A stretch of 64,000 bases of DNA from Cladocopium goreaui (GCA_947184155.2 CAMXCT020002668.1:506214-570213), one strand, 5' to 3'. Positions 1-10,472 are shown, counted from the first letter of the stretch. Numbers and translations: made by a program. The notes: generated by a model not told the origin, from the letters alone.

Positions 1-138
1 GAGGCAGTCTGTGGTCGAGCTTACCTCAAAAATAACTTGGGGGAGGTTCTGATAAAGTTTCACTCAACATCGAAGCGTATTCCGGACGCTCCAAGGTTAG
101 TTTGTCCCCTCAAATACGGGTGGTGCAGATGGATCTAA
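1..138 (+). CDS. Possible partial exon, unidentified
   Basis: Frame 1 is open from the first base to a TAA at about 136-138, giving about 45 residues (start EAVCGRAYLKNNLGEVLIKF). The composition looks protein-like but I recognise no family, and the start lies outside the window. The opposite strand at 110-313 is also open and equally unremarkable, so strand and reality are uncertain. Confidence 0.2.
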   Translation, partial: EAVCGRAYLKNNLGEVLIKFHSTSKRIPDAPRLVCPLKYGWCRWI

Positions 139-556
139 GCCGGGGCAGGGCTTTTGAGATGCTCGTCCGCCAAATTTTGGTTTTCAGACGTACATTATCC
201 CCAATCACTAGTTTTTTAGACCAAGGTTCCTCAGGTACCTCAGAACAGAACTCAACAAACAGCGTAAATCGCAGACCGTTTGCTTGGGAAAGTTGATGAG
301 ATCTTCTGTTCAATAAACTAGACGACGGTTGGCCCGAGAGCGAAAAACACGTTTTTCAAGCAGCTCTGAGTATGGTAGTCGTAAAAAAATAGTCGGTGAA
401 TGGTTGGTGAATTTTATATGCGCTATGGAGGGGTAAGTTGTGAAAAGTAAGATTGATTCAGAAGAGGATACATGTGACAACCCATGCATATGCACTGTGC
501 TGCTTGGTAAAGGGCATCATATGACATCTGTCTTGCAACCACAGAGAGACATAGAT
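139..556. other. Stretch without recognisable gene
   Basis: Short open frames occur on both strands (for example 110-313 minus, 102-296 plus). None shows a known motif, and none has clear splice sites. I see no repeat or RNA gene here. Confidence 0.4.
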
Positions 557-567
557 AGAGAGAAAGG

Positions 568-608
<41 letters not shown>

Positions 609-655
609 CGAGGGAGGGAGGGAGAGAGAGAGAGAAAGAGGGAGAGAGAGAGAGC
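557..655. repeat. GA-rich microsatellite
   Basis: A nearly pure purine (GA)n tract with occasional GGGA and AAAG interruptions. The Arg/Glu-rich and Ser/Leu-rich open frames across it are translations of the dinucleotide repeat and are not taken as genes. Confidence 0.95.
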
Positions 656-802
656 AGAGTCTTCTGTTGTTAGTCTTGAGACACTATACTGCAAGACAAT
701 ATATTAAAGTTGTATTTTAGGCAGGCGAGACAAGTAGTATCAAGACAATATATTACAAGTACAAAACACTAGTTTGCATCCTATCCTTCGAATTGTTTTT
801 CA

Positions 803-1808
803 CACACAGAACCTTTTACACACAGACGCTTTTGCACAGAAGCTGTTACACACAGACGCATTTACACACAGACGCTTTTACACACAGAAGCGTTTACACA
901 CAGACGCTTTTACACACAGAAGCTTTTACACACAGAAGGTTTTACACGCAGACACTAGACACTTTTACACACATAGGCTTTTACACACAGACGCCTTTAC
1001 ACACAGACACTAGACACTTTTACACACATAGGCTTTTACACACAGACGCTTTTACACGCAGATGTTTTTAGACACACACACTTTCACAGTCACACACAAA
1101 CGCTTTGACACACAGACGCTTTTACACACAGAAGCTTTTACACACAGACGTTTTTTAAACACAGACGCTTTTACACACAGAAGCTTTTACACACAGACGA
1201 TTTTACACACAGAAGCTTTTACACACAGACGCTTTTACACACAAACACTTTCACACACAGAGGCTTTTACACACAGAAGCTTTTACACACAGACGCTTTT
1301 ACACACAAACACTTTCACACACAGAGGCTTTTACACACAGACGCTTTTACACACAGAGGCTTTTACGCACAGACGATTTTACACACAGACGCTTTTACAC
1401 ACAAACACTTTCACAGACGCCTTTACACACAGAGACTTTTACACACAGACGCTTTTACACACAGACACTTTTACACGCAGACGCTTTTACACACAGGCGC
1501 TTTTACACGCAGATGCTTTTACACACACACACACACTTTCACACACAGAGGCTTTTACACACAAACACTTTCACACACAGAGGCTTTTACACACAGAAGC
1601 TTTACACACAGGCTCCTTTACACACAGACGCTTTTACACACAGAAGCTTTTACACACAGAAGCTTTTCCACACAGGCACTTTTACACACAAACGCTTTTA
1701 CACACAGACCCTTTTACGCACAGACGCTTTTACACACAGACGCACGCAGATGCTTTTACACACACACACACTTTCATACACAGAGGCTTTTACACACAGA
1801 AGCTTTTG
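803..1808. repeat. 16-bp minisatellite, array 1a (consensus TTTTACACACAGACGC)
   Basis: About 60 head-to-tail units of a 16-bp motif. Recurrent variants differ at the last bases (AGACGC, AGAAGC, AAACAC, AGAGGC). The unit length is not a multiple of three and the unit contains no stop in any plus frame, so three frames stay open with a 16-residue periodicity cycling through [16 protein letters not shown]. The minus strand reads GTGTAA in one frame and is less open. The array is interrupted at 1,809 by a different tandem repeat and resumes at 2,420. Confidence 0.95.
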
Positions 1809-1895
1809 AAGAGTGTCTCTATATGACATTTTATGGTCCTGAACTCAAACTGTTCTGTTTTTGACATCAAGCACATGATGGCATCGAGCTCTGTT

Positions 1896-2419
1896 GCAAA
1901 CGTTTGCAGACATTTCACTAGTGAAGTATTGTCACATGTGTCATTTACAGCATCATGGTACCGATCTTTTTTGGGCCATTTATGTGGGATTTTCCATACT
2001 AAAATGAAATGGCATGTGCCATACACAGCATCATGGTACCGAGCTTTTTTGGGCCATTTATGTGGGATTTTCCATACTAAAATGAAATGACATGTGTCAT
2101 ACACGGCATCATGGTACCGAGCTTTTTTGATAGTTTCTGTGGGATATTCCCAGAATAAAATGAGATAACGCGTGTCATTTGCTGCATTATGGTATTGGAC
2201 CTTTTTTTGTGCAAACGTTTGCAGACATTTCACTAGTGAAGTCTTGTCACATGTGTGATTTACAGCATCATGGTACCGATCTTTTTTGGGCCATTTATTT
2301 GGGATTTTCAATAATAAAATGAAATAACATGTGTCATGCACGGCATCATGGTACCGAGCTTTCTTGGGCCATTTATGTGGGATTTTCCATAATAAAATGA
2401 AATAACCTGTTTCATACAC
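1896..2419. repeat. 78-bp tandem repeat interrupting the 16-bp array
   Basis: The landmark CATCATGGTACCG recurs at 1951, 2029, 2107, 2185 (as CATTATGGTA), 2266 and 2344, giving a period of 78 bp with one 81-bp step. Each unit carries a GGGCCATTTATGTGGGATTTTCC-type core. A higher-order duplication is visible: GCAAACGTTTGCAGACATTT occurs at 1896 and 2211. Degenerate copies in inverted orientation lie at 6,610-6,778. No coding function is supported. Confidence 0.9.
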
Positions 2420-5160
2420 AAAGGCTTTTACACACAAACGCTTTTACATGCAGATGCTTTTACACACACACACACTTTCACACACAAACGCTTTTACACA
2501 CAGACGCTTTTACACACAGAGGCTTTTACACACAGAAGCTCCTGTACACACAGACGCTTTTACACACAAACACTTTTACACACAAACGCTTTTACTCACA
2601 GACGCTTTTACACACACACACACGCTTTTCTTTTACACACACACACACTTTCACACACAGAGGCTTTTACACACAGAAGCTTTTACACACAAACGCTTTT
2701 ACACAAAGACGCCTTTACACACAGAAGCTTTTACACACAGAAGCTTTTACACAGAGACTTTTACACACAGACGCCTTTACACACAAACGCTTTTACACAC
2801 AGACGCTTTTACACACAGACGCTTTTACACACAGACTCCTTTAAACACAGACGCTTTTACACACAGAAGCTTTTACATACAGACGCTTTTACACACAGAC
2901 GCTTTTACACACAGACGCTTTTACACACAAACACTTTCACACACAGAGGCTTTTACACACAGAAGCTTTTACACACAGAAGCTTTTACACACAAGCGCTT
3001 TTACACACAGACGCTTTTACACACAGAGGCTTTTACGCACAGACGATTTTACACACAGACGCTTTTACACACAGACGCTCTTACACACAGACCCTTTTTA
3101 CACACAGACGCTTTTACACACAGACACTTTTACACACAGACGCTTTAACACACAAACACTTTCACACACAGAGGCTTTTTACACACAGACGCTTTTACAC
3201 ACACACTTACACACACACAAACTTTCACACACAGAGGCTATTTCACAGAGGCTTTTACACACAGACGCTTTTACACACAGACGCTTTTGCACACAGACAC
3301 TTTTGCACACAGACACTTTTACACAGACACTTTTACACACAGACACTTTTACACAGACACTTTCACACACAGAGGCTTTTACACACAAACCCTTTTACAC
3401 ACAAACACTTTCACACACAGAAGCTTTTACACACAGAGGCTTTTACACACAGAAGCTTTTAAACACAGGCGCTTTTACACACAGACACTTTTACACACAT
3501 TGCTTTTACGCACAGACGATTTTACACACAGACGCTTTTACACACAGACGCTTTTACACACAGGCTCTTTTACACACAGACACTTTTACACACAGACCCT
3601 TTTACACACAAACGCTTTTACACAGAGACGCTCTTACACACAGACGCTTTACACACAAACACTTTCACACACAGAGGCTTTTACACACAGAAGCCTTTAC
3701 ACAGAGACTCCTTTACACACAGGCGCTTTTACACACAGAAGCTGTTACACAGAGGCTTTTACACACAAACACTTTGAAACACTGACGCTTTTACACACAG
3801 ACGCTTTTACACACAGAGGCTTTTACACACAGAAGCTTTTACACACAGACGCTTTGACACACAGACGCTCTTACACACAGACGCTTTCAGACACAGAAGC
3901 TTTTACACACAGACTCCTTACAGAGACGTTTACACATAGAGACTTTCACACACAGAAACTCCTTTACACACAAACACTTTCACACACAGACGCTTTTACA
4001 CACAGACGCTTTTACACACAGACTCCTTTACACACAGACGCTTTTACACAGAAGCTTTTACACACAGAAGCTTTTACACAGAAACACTTTTACACACAGA
4101 CGCTTTTACACACAGACGCTTTTACACACAGACGGTTTGACACACAGAAGCTTTTACACACACACACGCGTTTCTAGTACACACAGACACACACACACAC
4201 TTTCACACACAGAGGCTTTTACACACAGACGCTTACACAGAGACTTGTACACACAAACACTTTCACACACAGAGGCTTTTACACAAAACTTTTACACACA
4301 GACGCTTTTACACACAGACACTCTTACACAGACGCTTTTACACACAGACGCTTTCACACACAGAGGCTTTTACACACAGAAGCTCCTGTACACACAGACG
4401 CTTTTACACACAAACACTTTTACACACAAACGCTTTTACTCACAGACGCTTTTACACACAGACACTTTTACAAACACACACACTTTTGCACAGACGCTTT
4501 TACACACAGACGCTTTTACACACAGACGCTTTTACACACAAACACTTTCACACACAGAGGCTTTTACACACAGACGCTTTTACACACAAAGGCTTTTACA
4601 CACAGAAACTTTTACACACAGACACTTTTACACACAGACACTTTTACACCAAGAGGCTTTTACACACAGACGCTTTTACACACAGACACTTTTACACACA
4701 CGCTTTTGCACAGACGCTTTTACACACAGACGCTTTTACACACAGACGATTTTACACACAGACGCTTTTACACACAGACACTTTTACACACAAAAGCTTT
4801 TACACACAAACCCTTTTACACACAAACACTTTCACACACAGAAGCGTTTACACACAGACTCCTTTACACACAGGCGCTTTTACACACAGAAGCTTTTACA
4901 CACAGAAGATTTTACACAAAAACAAAACTTTCACACACAGACGCTTTTACACAGAGGCTTTTACACAGAGGCTTTTACACACAGACACTTTGAAACACAG
5001 ACGCTTTTACACACAGACGCTTTTACACACAGAGGCTTTTACACACAGACGCTTTTACACACAGACACTTTGACACACAGACGCTTTTACACACAGACGC
5101 GTTTACACACAGACACTTTTACACACAGAGGCTTTTACACACAGACACTTTTACACAGAC
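2420..5160. repeat. 16-bp minisatellite, array 1b
   Basis: Continuation of the TTTTACACACAGACGC array, roughly 170 units, with longer (AC)n islands such as 2,620-2,650 and 4,160-4,202. All three plus frames remain open for hundreds of codons (2,448-3,785 is one 445-codon frame). The pattern comes from the stop-free unit and not from codon-level constraint: substitutions and 1-3 bp length changes are frequent and shift the frame freely. Confidence 0.95.
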
Positions 5161-5748
5161 GAAAGCGTTGCGATTGACCAAGTAAAATCGCAATTTTTCC
5201 TCAGTTTTTGACGTCCAACGTCCATTTCGTGCGAAAGGGTTACGATTGACCAAGTAAAATCGCAATTTTTCCTCAGTTTTTGACGTCCAACGTCCATTTC
5301 GTGCGTAAGGGTTGCGATTGACAACTCAAAGTCGCAATTTTCCCTCAGTTTTTGACGTCCAACGTCCATTTCGTGCGTAAGGGTTGCGATTGACAACTCA
5401 AAGTCGCAATTTTCCCTCAGTTTTTGACGTCCAACGTCCATTTCGTGCGTAAGGGTTGCGATTGACAACTCAAAGTCGCAATTTTTCTCAGTTTTTGACG
5501 TCCAACGTCCATTTCGTGCGTAAGGGTTGCGATTGACAACTCAAACTCGCAATTTTTCCTCAGTTTTTGACGTCCAACGTCCATTTCGTGCGAAAGGGTT
5601 GCGCGCGACGCTTCAAAGTCGCAATTTTTCCTCAGTTTTTGGCGTCCAACGTCCATTTCGTGCGAAAGGGTTGCGATGGACAAAGTAAAATCGCAATTTT
5701 ACCTCAGTTTTTGGCGTCCAACGTCCATTTCGTGCGAAAGGTTTGCGT
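5161..5748. repeat. 72-bp minisatellite, copy 1
   Basis: Eight units. The landmark ACGTCCAACGTCCATTTCGT recurs every 72 bp (5211, 5283, 5355, 5427 and on). Because 72 is divisible by three, the minus strand is open with a 24-residue period beginning SIATLTHEMDVGRQKLR, and the plus strand with a period containing NVHFVRKGC. The array directly follows the 16-bp array and leads into a unique 55-bp spacer and then the 30-bp array. Confidence 0.95.
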
Positions 5749-5804
5749 TTCGTGGCGCTCCGGCGGCACCGCCCCCGCCTTAAGAGAGAATAGAAGAAGA
5801 GCGA
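5749..5804. other. Spacer between 72-bp and 30-bp arrays
   Basis: A GC-rich spacer (GGCGCTCCGGCGGCACCGCC, then an AGAGAGAATAGAAGAAGAGCG block). It is almost identical to 12,737-12,794 in the second cassette, so it belongs to the duplicated unit. Confidence 0.8.
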
Positions 5805-6440
5805 GAGGAGATCTGCAGATGTGAAGGTGTGAAGATGTAGATCGGCAGATGTGAGAGTGTGAAGATCTAGATCTGCAGGTGTGAGAGTGTGAAGATCTAG
5901 ATCTGCAGGTGTGAGGGTATGAAGATCTAGATCTGCAGATGTGAGGGTGTGAAGATCTAGATCTGCAGATGTGAAGGTGTGAAGATGTAGATCGGCAGAT
6001 GTGAGAGTGTGAAGATGTAGATCTGCAGATGTGAGGGTGTGAAGATCTAGATCTGCAGGTGTGAGGGTGTGAAGATCTAGATCTGCAGGTGTGAGGGTGT
6101 GAAGATCTAGATCTGCAGATGTGAAGGAGTGAAGATCTAGATCTGCAGATGTGAAGGAGTGAAGATCTAGATCAGCAGATGTGAAGGAGTGAAGATCTAG
6201 ATCAGCAGATGTGAAGGAGTGAAGATCTAGATCTGCAGGTGTGAGGGTATGAAGATCTAGATCAGCAGATGTGAAGGAGTGAAGATCTAGATCCGCAGAT
6301 GTGAAGGAGTGAAGATCTAGATCAGCAGATGTGAAGGAGTGAAGATCCAGATCCGCAGATGTGAAGGAGTGAAGATCTAGATCAGCAGATGTGAAGGAGT
6401 GAAGATCTAGATCAGCAGATGTGAAGGAGTGAAGATCTAG
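5805..6440. repeat. 30-bp minisatellite, copy 1
   Basis: About 21 units of a 30-bp motif containing AGATCTAGATCTGCAG followed by (A/G)TGTGAGGGTGTGA. Variants with GAAGGAGTGAAG dominate the right half. The array ends at the shared boundary motif TATAACGGCTGCTTTTTTAC. Confidence 0.95.
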
Positions 6441-6484
6441 TATAACGGCTGCTTTTTTACGAAGAACCCTTCGCAGGCGCTCTC
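6439..6484. repeat. Shared cassette boundary motif, copy 1
   Basis: The segment beginning TATAACGGCTGCTTTTTTAC and continuing GAAGAACCCTTCGCAGGCGC is repeated at 13,394-13,441 after the second 30-bp array. Its GGCTG-T(n)-GAAGAACCC core resembles the terminal inverted repeat of the CCGG-flanked MITE found at 25-30 kb, so the cassette may end in a relic of that element (inference). Confidence 0.7.
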
Positions 6485-6517
6485 GGGAAAAAGCTCGGTA
6501 CCATTATGCTTTACATG

Positions 6518-6627
6518 AGCAATTCTGGAGATCTCACGGACAGCCCCTACAGAGACCTCAAGAGATGCAACAAATGTTGAAGATATTTGTTTGTCGATCC
6601 TTGGTATTTCACAAACATGATGCCATC
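6518..6627. repeat. Interspersed ~110-bp repeat (ATTCTGGAGATCTCACGGAC)
   Basis: The block from the AATTCTGGAGATCTCACGG motif to TTTCACAAACATGATGCC recurs at 8,322-8,430 and 9,199-9,300. A more diverged form (ATTCTCGAGATCTCA) is seen at 7,908, 10,615 and 11,550. The copies lie in introns or flanks of the tandem-exon gene. Confidence 0.7.
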
Positions 6628-6778
6628 TATGACATATGTCATGTCATTTTATTATGGACATTTCCCCATAAATGGGACAAAACAACTCGGTACCATGATG
6701 CCGTGTATAACACATGATAATTCATTTTAGCATGCAAATACCCACATAAATTGCCAAAAAAAAACTCGGTACCATGAT
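6610..6778 (-). repeat. Inverted, diverged copies of the 78-bp repeat
   Basis: Two CTCGGTACCATGATG-type landmarks and TTTATGGGGAAATGTCC / TTTATGTGGGTATTTGC cores are reverse complements of the 78-bp tandem repeat at 1,896-2,419. They form the 3' margin of the tandem-exon gene and supply the apparent C-terminal residues and stop of its last open frame. Confidence 0.7.
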
Positions 6779-7173
6779 GTTGTTATTCGCAAAGGTGACA
6801 AAGGTAAGAAAAGTACACAAAACACACAACAACGACACGCACTCGTCCTGGAATCACGGAGTTCTCCGACCGTCACTGGATCGTGACGTGAGCGCATAGC
6901 TTGCAATGCAGGCGTCTGGCGAGGATGAAGTAACTGCGTCAGCAAAAGCCAAGCAAACTGTAAACACTTCTTGTTCCCATAGCGAGCAGATGGAAAACAT
7001 TCGGACCAATAGCGCACCTCCACGTCCTGGTCAAATCTTTCCCAACCATATCTCCGCATCAGGCATCGCAGGTACGTCGCGTCTGCAGCATCCAACTTAC
7101 CTCGACGCCGGCGCACCTCGCCCTCATCATCCACCACCAACGCTTTCGTGCCCCACAGGATGCCAAGAACCAC
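6727..7173 (-). CDS. Tandem-exon gene, 3' exon
   Basis: Acceptor GCTTGCAG|GTGGTTCTTG at 7,174-7,175, phase 0, continuing in frame from the previous exon. It reads VVLGILWGTKALVVDDEGEV, then YGWERFDQDVEVRYWSECFP and LLTQLLHPRQTPALQAMRSR. The frame stays open to a stop at 6,727, but the last ~20 codons run through inverted copies of the 78-bp repeat. The true end could instead be at an unseen donor around 6,830-6,900. Confidence 0.62.
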   Translation of the reverse strand: MVLGILWGTKALVVDDEGEVRRRRGKLDAADATYLRCLMRRYGWERFDQDVEVRYWSECFPSARYGNKKCLQFAWLLLTQLLHPRQTPALQAMRSRHDPVTVGELRDSRTSACRCCVFCVLFLPLSPLRITTSWYRVFFWQFMWVFAC

Positions 7174-7268
7174 CTGCAAGCAACGCAAAGACCAAACAAC
7201 CGCGAACCGGCAAGACACGACAAAAAAAAACTAACGCAGGCCATACAATAGTTGCGACAACCACTCAC

Positions 7269-7823
7269 CTCCACCACATTGTCACGATCCTCATAACCAC
7301 CAGAACTGTCCCATTCACAGGCAGCTGTAAGTGTGTGGACATCCCACAAACGGCTCGCCACTTGCAACATGTCCGCGTCGATGGTGAACCCCACCAAACG
7401 ACACCATTGAAGTCGTCTTTCTTCCGATACACTCAGCAAAACACAGGACAACAATGCCACGACCTGATGCCGCAGCAAATGCTCCATGCCAATGGAGGCG
7501 AAGTAACCTGGTAAATCCAATAAATCAACAGAATCCGTGACAGCTTTGCTGGGCCATTGCTGCACTTCATCGAAAGTAGCAAGAAGCGGCAACGTCGCAT
7601 CCACCACACGAGCATCCAAAGAAGCAAGCGAAAGATGCAATCCCTCCCCCTGACCCATGGTCTTGTCGGCCAAAACCGCCAAAATACGCATGCGATCTTT
7701 TTGTTCTGGAACAGCATCTCGAAGCAATGTAGTATCAGGCGCCGCAGGACTTTCCAAACATCGTTTCAGCCAGCCCCACAAGACACTTGCACCAGATGCA
7801 AGGGTATCATCGTGACACGGCTC
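7269..7823 (-). CDS. Tandem-exon gene, large unique exon (185 codons)
   Basis: The exon begins after a strong acceptor, a long T-rich tract ending TTTTTTTTTAGCAG|GAG, and ends at GTGGAG|GTGAGT (donor at 7,263-7,268), a textbook splice donor. It is exactly 555 bp, phase 0 at both ends. Translation starts EPCHDDTLASGASVLWGWLK and includes LLRDAVPEQKDRMRILAVLA and ALLSCVLLSVSEERRLQWCR. It looks like a helical, soluble, leucine-rich domain; I do not recognise the family and saw no catalytic signature. It is the best supported single exon of this gene. Confidence 0.8.
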
Positions 7824-7975
7824 CTGCTAAAAAAAAAATAAAAAAAAACAGCCGCACTTGACGTTTTTGCAATGCCGACAATCTACAATTGCCGGCATAA
7901 TCACTATTAATTCTCGAGATCTCACAAACAGCTCCTATAAAAACTTCAAGATGCCTTTTTTTTATTGCACCCAAC

Positions 7976-8191
7976 CTCCGTGGAAGTCGCCAAGACTTTC
8001 ATCAACGATCTGCGCAGCTCTGCTACAGGCAACCAATTCCGGTTGGAATGTGTCTCCACACCACCCGCAGTGGCCAGGACTCGAAGCTCGTCTCTTCCTA
8101 TTCCGTACAAAGCACGATGGAGCCACTCCTCACCCTCTGAAACGGCTCCAAGGTGAAGTTCTTCCAATTTGGCAGCCGATGCTTCGTCCAC
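7976..8191 (-). CDS. Tandem-exon gene, last 72-residue module copy
   Basis: A 216-bp exon, phase 0, acceptor CTGTAG|GTGGACGAAG, donor ACGGAG|GTTGGG. It starts VDEASAAKLEELHLGAVSEG and ends VAELRRSLMKVLATSTE. It is more diverged than the three middle copies (LHLGAVSEGEEWLHRALYGI against LRLGAVSQGKEWLSRSLSEI). It is followed on the minus strand by the large unique exon 7,269-7,823. Confidence 0.74.
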
Positions 8192-8501
8192 CTACAGCAT
8201 GGAACACACCGCCACCACAAAACAACCATCATCCTACATTTTTTTCCCGCTCCTCATGCATATCAATGAAATAATAACACATAGATCCACTACATCACAA
8301 ACGAAAATTGGCATGATCACTATGCAATTCTCGAGATCTCACGGACAGCCCCTACAGAGACCTAAAGAGATGCAACAAATGTTGAAGATATTTGTTTGTC
8401 GATCCCTGGTATGTCACAAACATGATGCCATGTCTCACAAACATGCAAATTCGGTCACAAAAACAACTCATGTCACAACACATTTTTTGGTTGAACCCAA
8501 C

Positions 8502-8717
8502 CTCCGTGGAGGGTTCCAAGACTTTCATCAACGAGTTGCGCACCTCTCCTACAGGCAGCCAAATCCCGTCAGACTTTGTCTTCGCACCACCCGCAGCAGC
8601 CAGAACTCGAAGCTGACGAGCTGACATTTCCGACAAAGAACGACTCAGCCACTCCTTGCCCTGTGAAACAGCTCCAAGGCGAAGTTCTTCCAATTTGGCA
8701 GCCGATGCCTCTTCCAC
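8502..8717 (-). CDS. Tandem-exon gene, 72-residue module copy
   Basis: A 216-bp exon with the same phase-0 borders (acceptor CCGTAG|GTGGAA, donor ACGGAG|GTTGGG). It begins VEEASAAKLEELRLGAVSQG, has LRVLAAAGGAKTKSDGIWLP in the middle and ends VGEVRNSLMKVLEPSTE. The intron to its left shares the CAAACATTCAAATTCGGTCA type of sequence with the other introns, so the unit of duplication was exon plus intron. Confidence 0.74.
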
Positions 8718-8844
8718 CTACGGCATCCGACACACTGCCACCACAAAACCACCATCATCCTACAACATCGCACCATGTGACAAACATTCAAATTCGGTCA
8801 CAAAAACAACTCATGTCACAACACATTTTTTGGTTGAACCCAAC

Positions 8845-9066
8845 CTCCGTGGAGGGTTCCAAGACTTTCATCAACGAGTTGCGCAGCTCTGCTACAGGCA
8901 GCCTCCAGCGTTGCCCGGGTCCGTGTCTCCACCCAGCCGCATTAAGCCAGGACTCGAAAGCCTCGTCGCTTCCTATTTCCGACAAAGAACGACTGAGCCA
9001 CTCCTTGCCCTGTGAAACAGCTCCAAGGCGAAGTTCTTCCAATTGGGCAGCCGGTGCTTCGTCCAC
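8845..9066 (-). CDS. Tandem-exon gene, 74-residue module copy
   Basis: A 222-bp exon, phase 0, acceptor CTGTAG|GTGGAC and donor ACGGAG|GTTGGG as in its neighbours. The coding sequence runs VDEAPAAQLEELRLGAVSQG ... VAELRNSLMKVLEPSTE. The central part differs (SDEAFESWLNAAGWRHGPGQ) and is two codons longer, arising from compensating indels relative to the 72-codon copies. It is intact despite that change, which suggests selection on reading frame. Confidence 0.72.
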
Positions 9067-9403
9067 CTACAGCATCCGACACACCGCCACCACAAAACAA
9101 CCATCATCCTACAACTTTTTCCCGCTGCTCATGCATATCAATGAAAACATAACACATAGATCCACTACATCACAAACGAACATTGGCATGATCAGTATGC
9201 AATTCTGGAGATCTCACGGACAGCCCCTACAGAGACCTCAAGAGATGCAACAAATGTTGAAGATATTTGTTTGTCGATCCTTGGTATTTCACAAACATGA
9301 AGGCCAATGTTCTGACAAAAGCACTGCCCAAAGCAAAAAAAAATTCGGCACAAAAACAACTCATGTCCACAAACACTTTTTTTGGTTGAACCCCCTGATA
9401 AAC

Positions 9404-9614
9404 CTCCGGGGAAGGGTTCCCAAACTTTCATCAACGAGTTGCGCCAGCTCTGCTACGGCAGCCAAGCGTTGCCCGTCGTGTCTCCCTACCAGCCGCAGTA
9501 GCCAGACTCAACTCTCCTTTCCTATTCCTGTAAAGCACGACTGAGCCACTCCTTTTCCTGTGAACAAACGCCAAGGCGAAGTTCTTCCAATTTGGCATGC
9601 CGATGCCTCGTCCA
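9404..9614 (-). pseudogene. Decayed or mis-sequenced copy of the 72-residue exon
   Basis: The nucleotide sequence follows the module exon from the AAACCTCC end (about 9,401) to the GTCCACCTACAGCA acceptor region (about 9,612). At least four single-base gains or losses break the frame, for example CCGGGGAAGGGTTCCCAAAC where other copies read CCGTGGAGGGTTCCAAGAC. The adjacent intron sequence 9,300-9,400 is equally rich in one-base differences, so local sequencing or assembly error is as likely as true decay. Confidence 0.6.
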
Positions 9615-9743
9615 CCTACAGCACTCCGACACACTGCCACCACAAAACCACCATCATCCTACAACATCGCACCATGTGACAAACATTCAAATTCGGTCAC
9701 AAAAATAACTCATGTCACAACACATTTTTTGGTTGAACCCAAC

Positions 9744-9959
9744 CTCCGTGGAAGGTTCCAAGACTTTCATCAACGAGTTGCGCAGTTCTGCTACAGGCAG
9801 CCAAGCCTTGCCGGATCGTGTCTCCACACCACCCGCAGCAGCCAGGACTCGAAGCTCCTCTTTTCGCATTTCGTACAAAGCACGACTGAGCCACTCCTTG
9901 CCCTGTGAAACAGCTCCAAGGCGAAGTTCTTCCAATTTGGCAGCCGATGCCTCGTCCAC
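9744..9959 (-). CDS. Tandem-exon gene, 72-residue module copy
   Basis: A 216-bp exon, phase 0 at both ends. The acceptor is TGTAG|GTGGACGAG at 9,960-9,961 and the donor ACGGAG|GTTGGG at 9,738-9,743. It starts VDEASAAKLEELRLGAVSQG and ends VAELRNSLMKVLEPSTE. The middle carries LRVLAAAGGVETRSGKAWLP. Insertion of any number of such exons keeps the frame, which explains how the family could expand. Helical amphipathic pattern; no catalytic motif seen. Similar short LR..AA-G modules occur in dinoflagellate proteins (general recollection, not a search). Confidence 0.75.
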
Positions 9960-10066
9960 CTACAGCATCCGACACACTGCCACCACAAAACAAAAATCAT
10001 CCCACAACATTCCACCATGTGACAAACATGCAGCTTTCGTCACAATCCTAATCTGCCCCACCGGAC

Positions 10067-10379
10067 CTGCGTTGGAGGTGCCAAGACATCCAGCAATCGA
10101 GCGCGCAGCTCTTCAACCGCAAACCACTTCTTGTCCGGTCCGCGGCCAACATTCCGAGCCTGCGCCATTTTGCGAGGCTCCATTACCGAAATTTTTTCCA
10201 GGGCATCCTGGAGCCATTCGCGACCCCTGGTCACAGCACTGCTATGCAGCTCCTGCAACCGAAGTTCCACGGCATCGGACGACGCGGACGACGCGGTCGC
10301 ATGCTCCATTCGCACAGACATTCCCTTCAGCAAATGAAACAGCGACCACAGAACGTCCACAAACGTCACCGGCGCGTGA
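10067..10379 (-). CDS. Tandem-exon gene, exon with first copy of the 72-residue module
   Basis: The open frame ends at CAG|GTCCGG (donor at 10,061-10,066). It begins after a probable acceptor TTTGAAG near 10,380. The N-terminal part (VTFVDVLWSLFHLLKGM) is unique. The C-terminal part (LRLQELHSSAVTRGREWLQD... WFAVEELRARLLDVLAPPTQ) aligns with the module found in the five downstream exons but is clearly diverged: ELHSSAVTRGREWL against ELRLGAVSQGKEWL, and VEELRARLLDVLAPPTQ against VAELRNSLMKVLEPSTE. It is probably the oldest copy. The module is a small, mostly helical unit of unknown function. Confidence 0.65.
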
Positions 10380-10472
10380 CTTCAAACAAACATTTTGCAT
10401 TGAAAAATTCCGAGACATGCATATTTGTTCTCTTGCTTTCAAAACAATGCCATGACATGTTTGATTTCAACA

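Noticed and set aside
557-694. Arg/Glu-rich and Ser/Leu-rich small ORFs
   Set aside because: They are products of the GA microsatellite.
6906-7514. 202-codon plus-strand frame
   Set aside because: It is antisense to two minus exons with strong splice sites (GAG|GTGAGT donor, T-tract AG acceptor) and phase-consistent joins; the minus reading is better supported.
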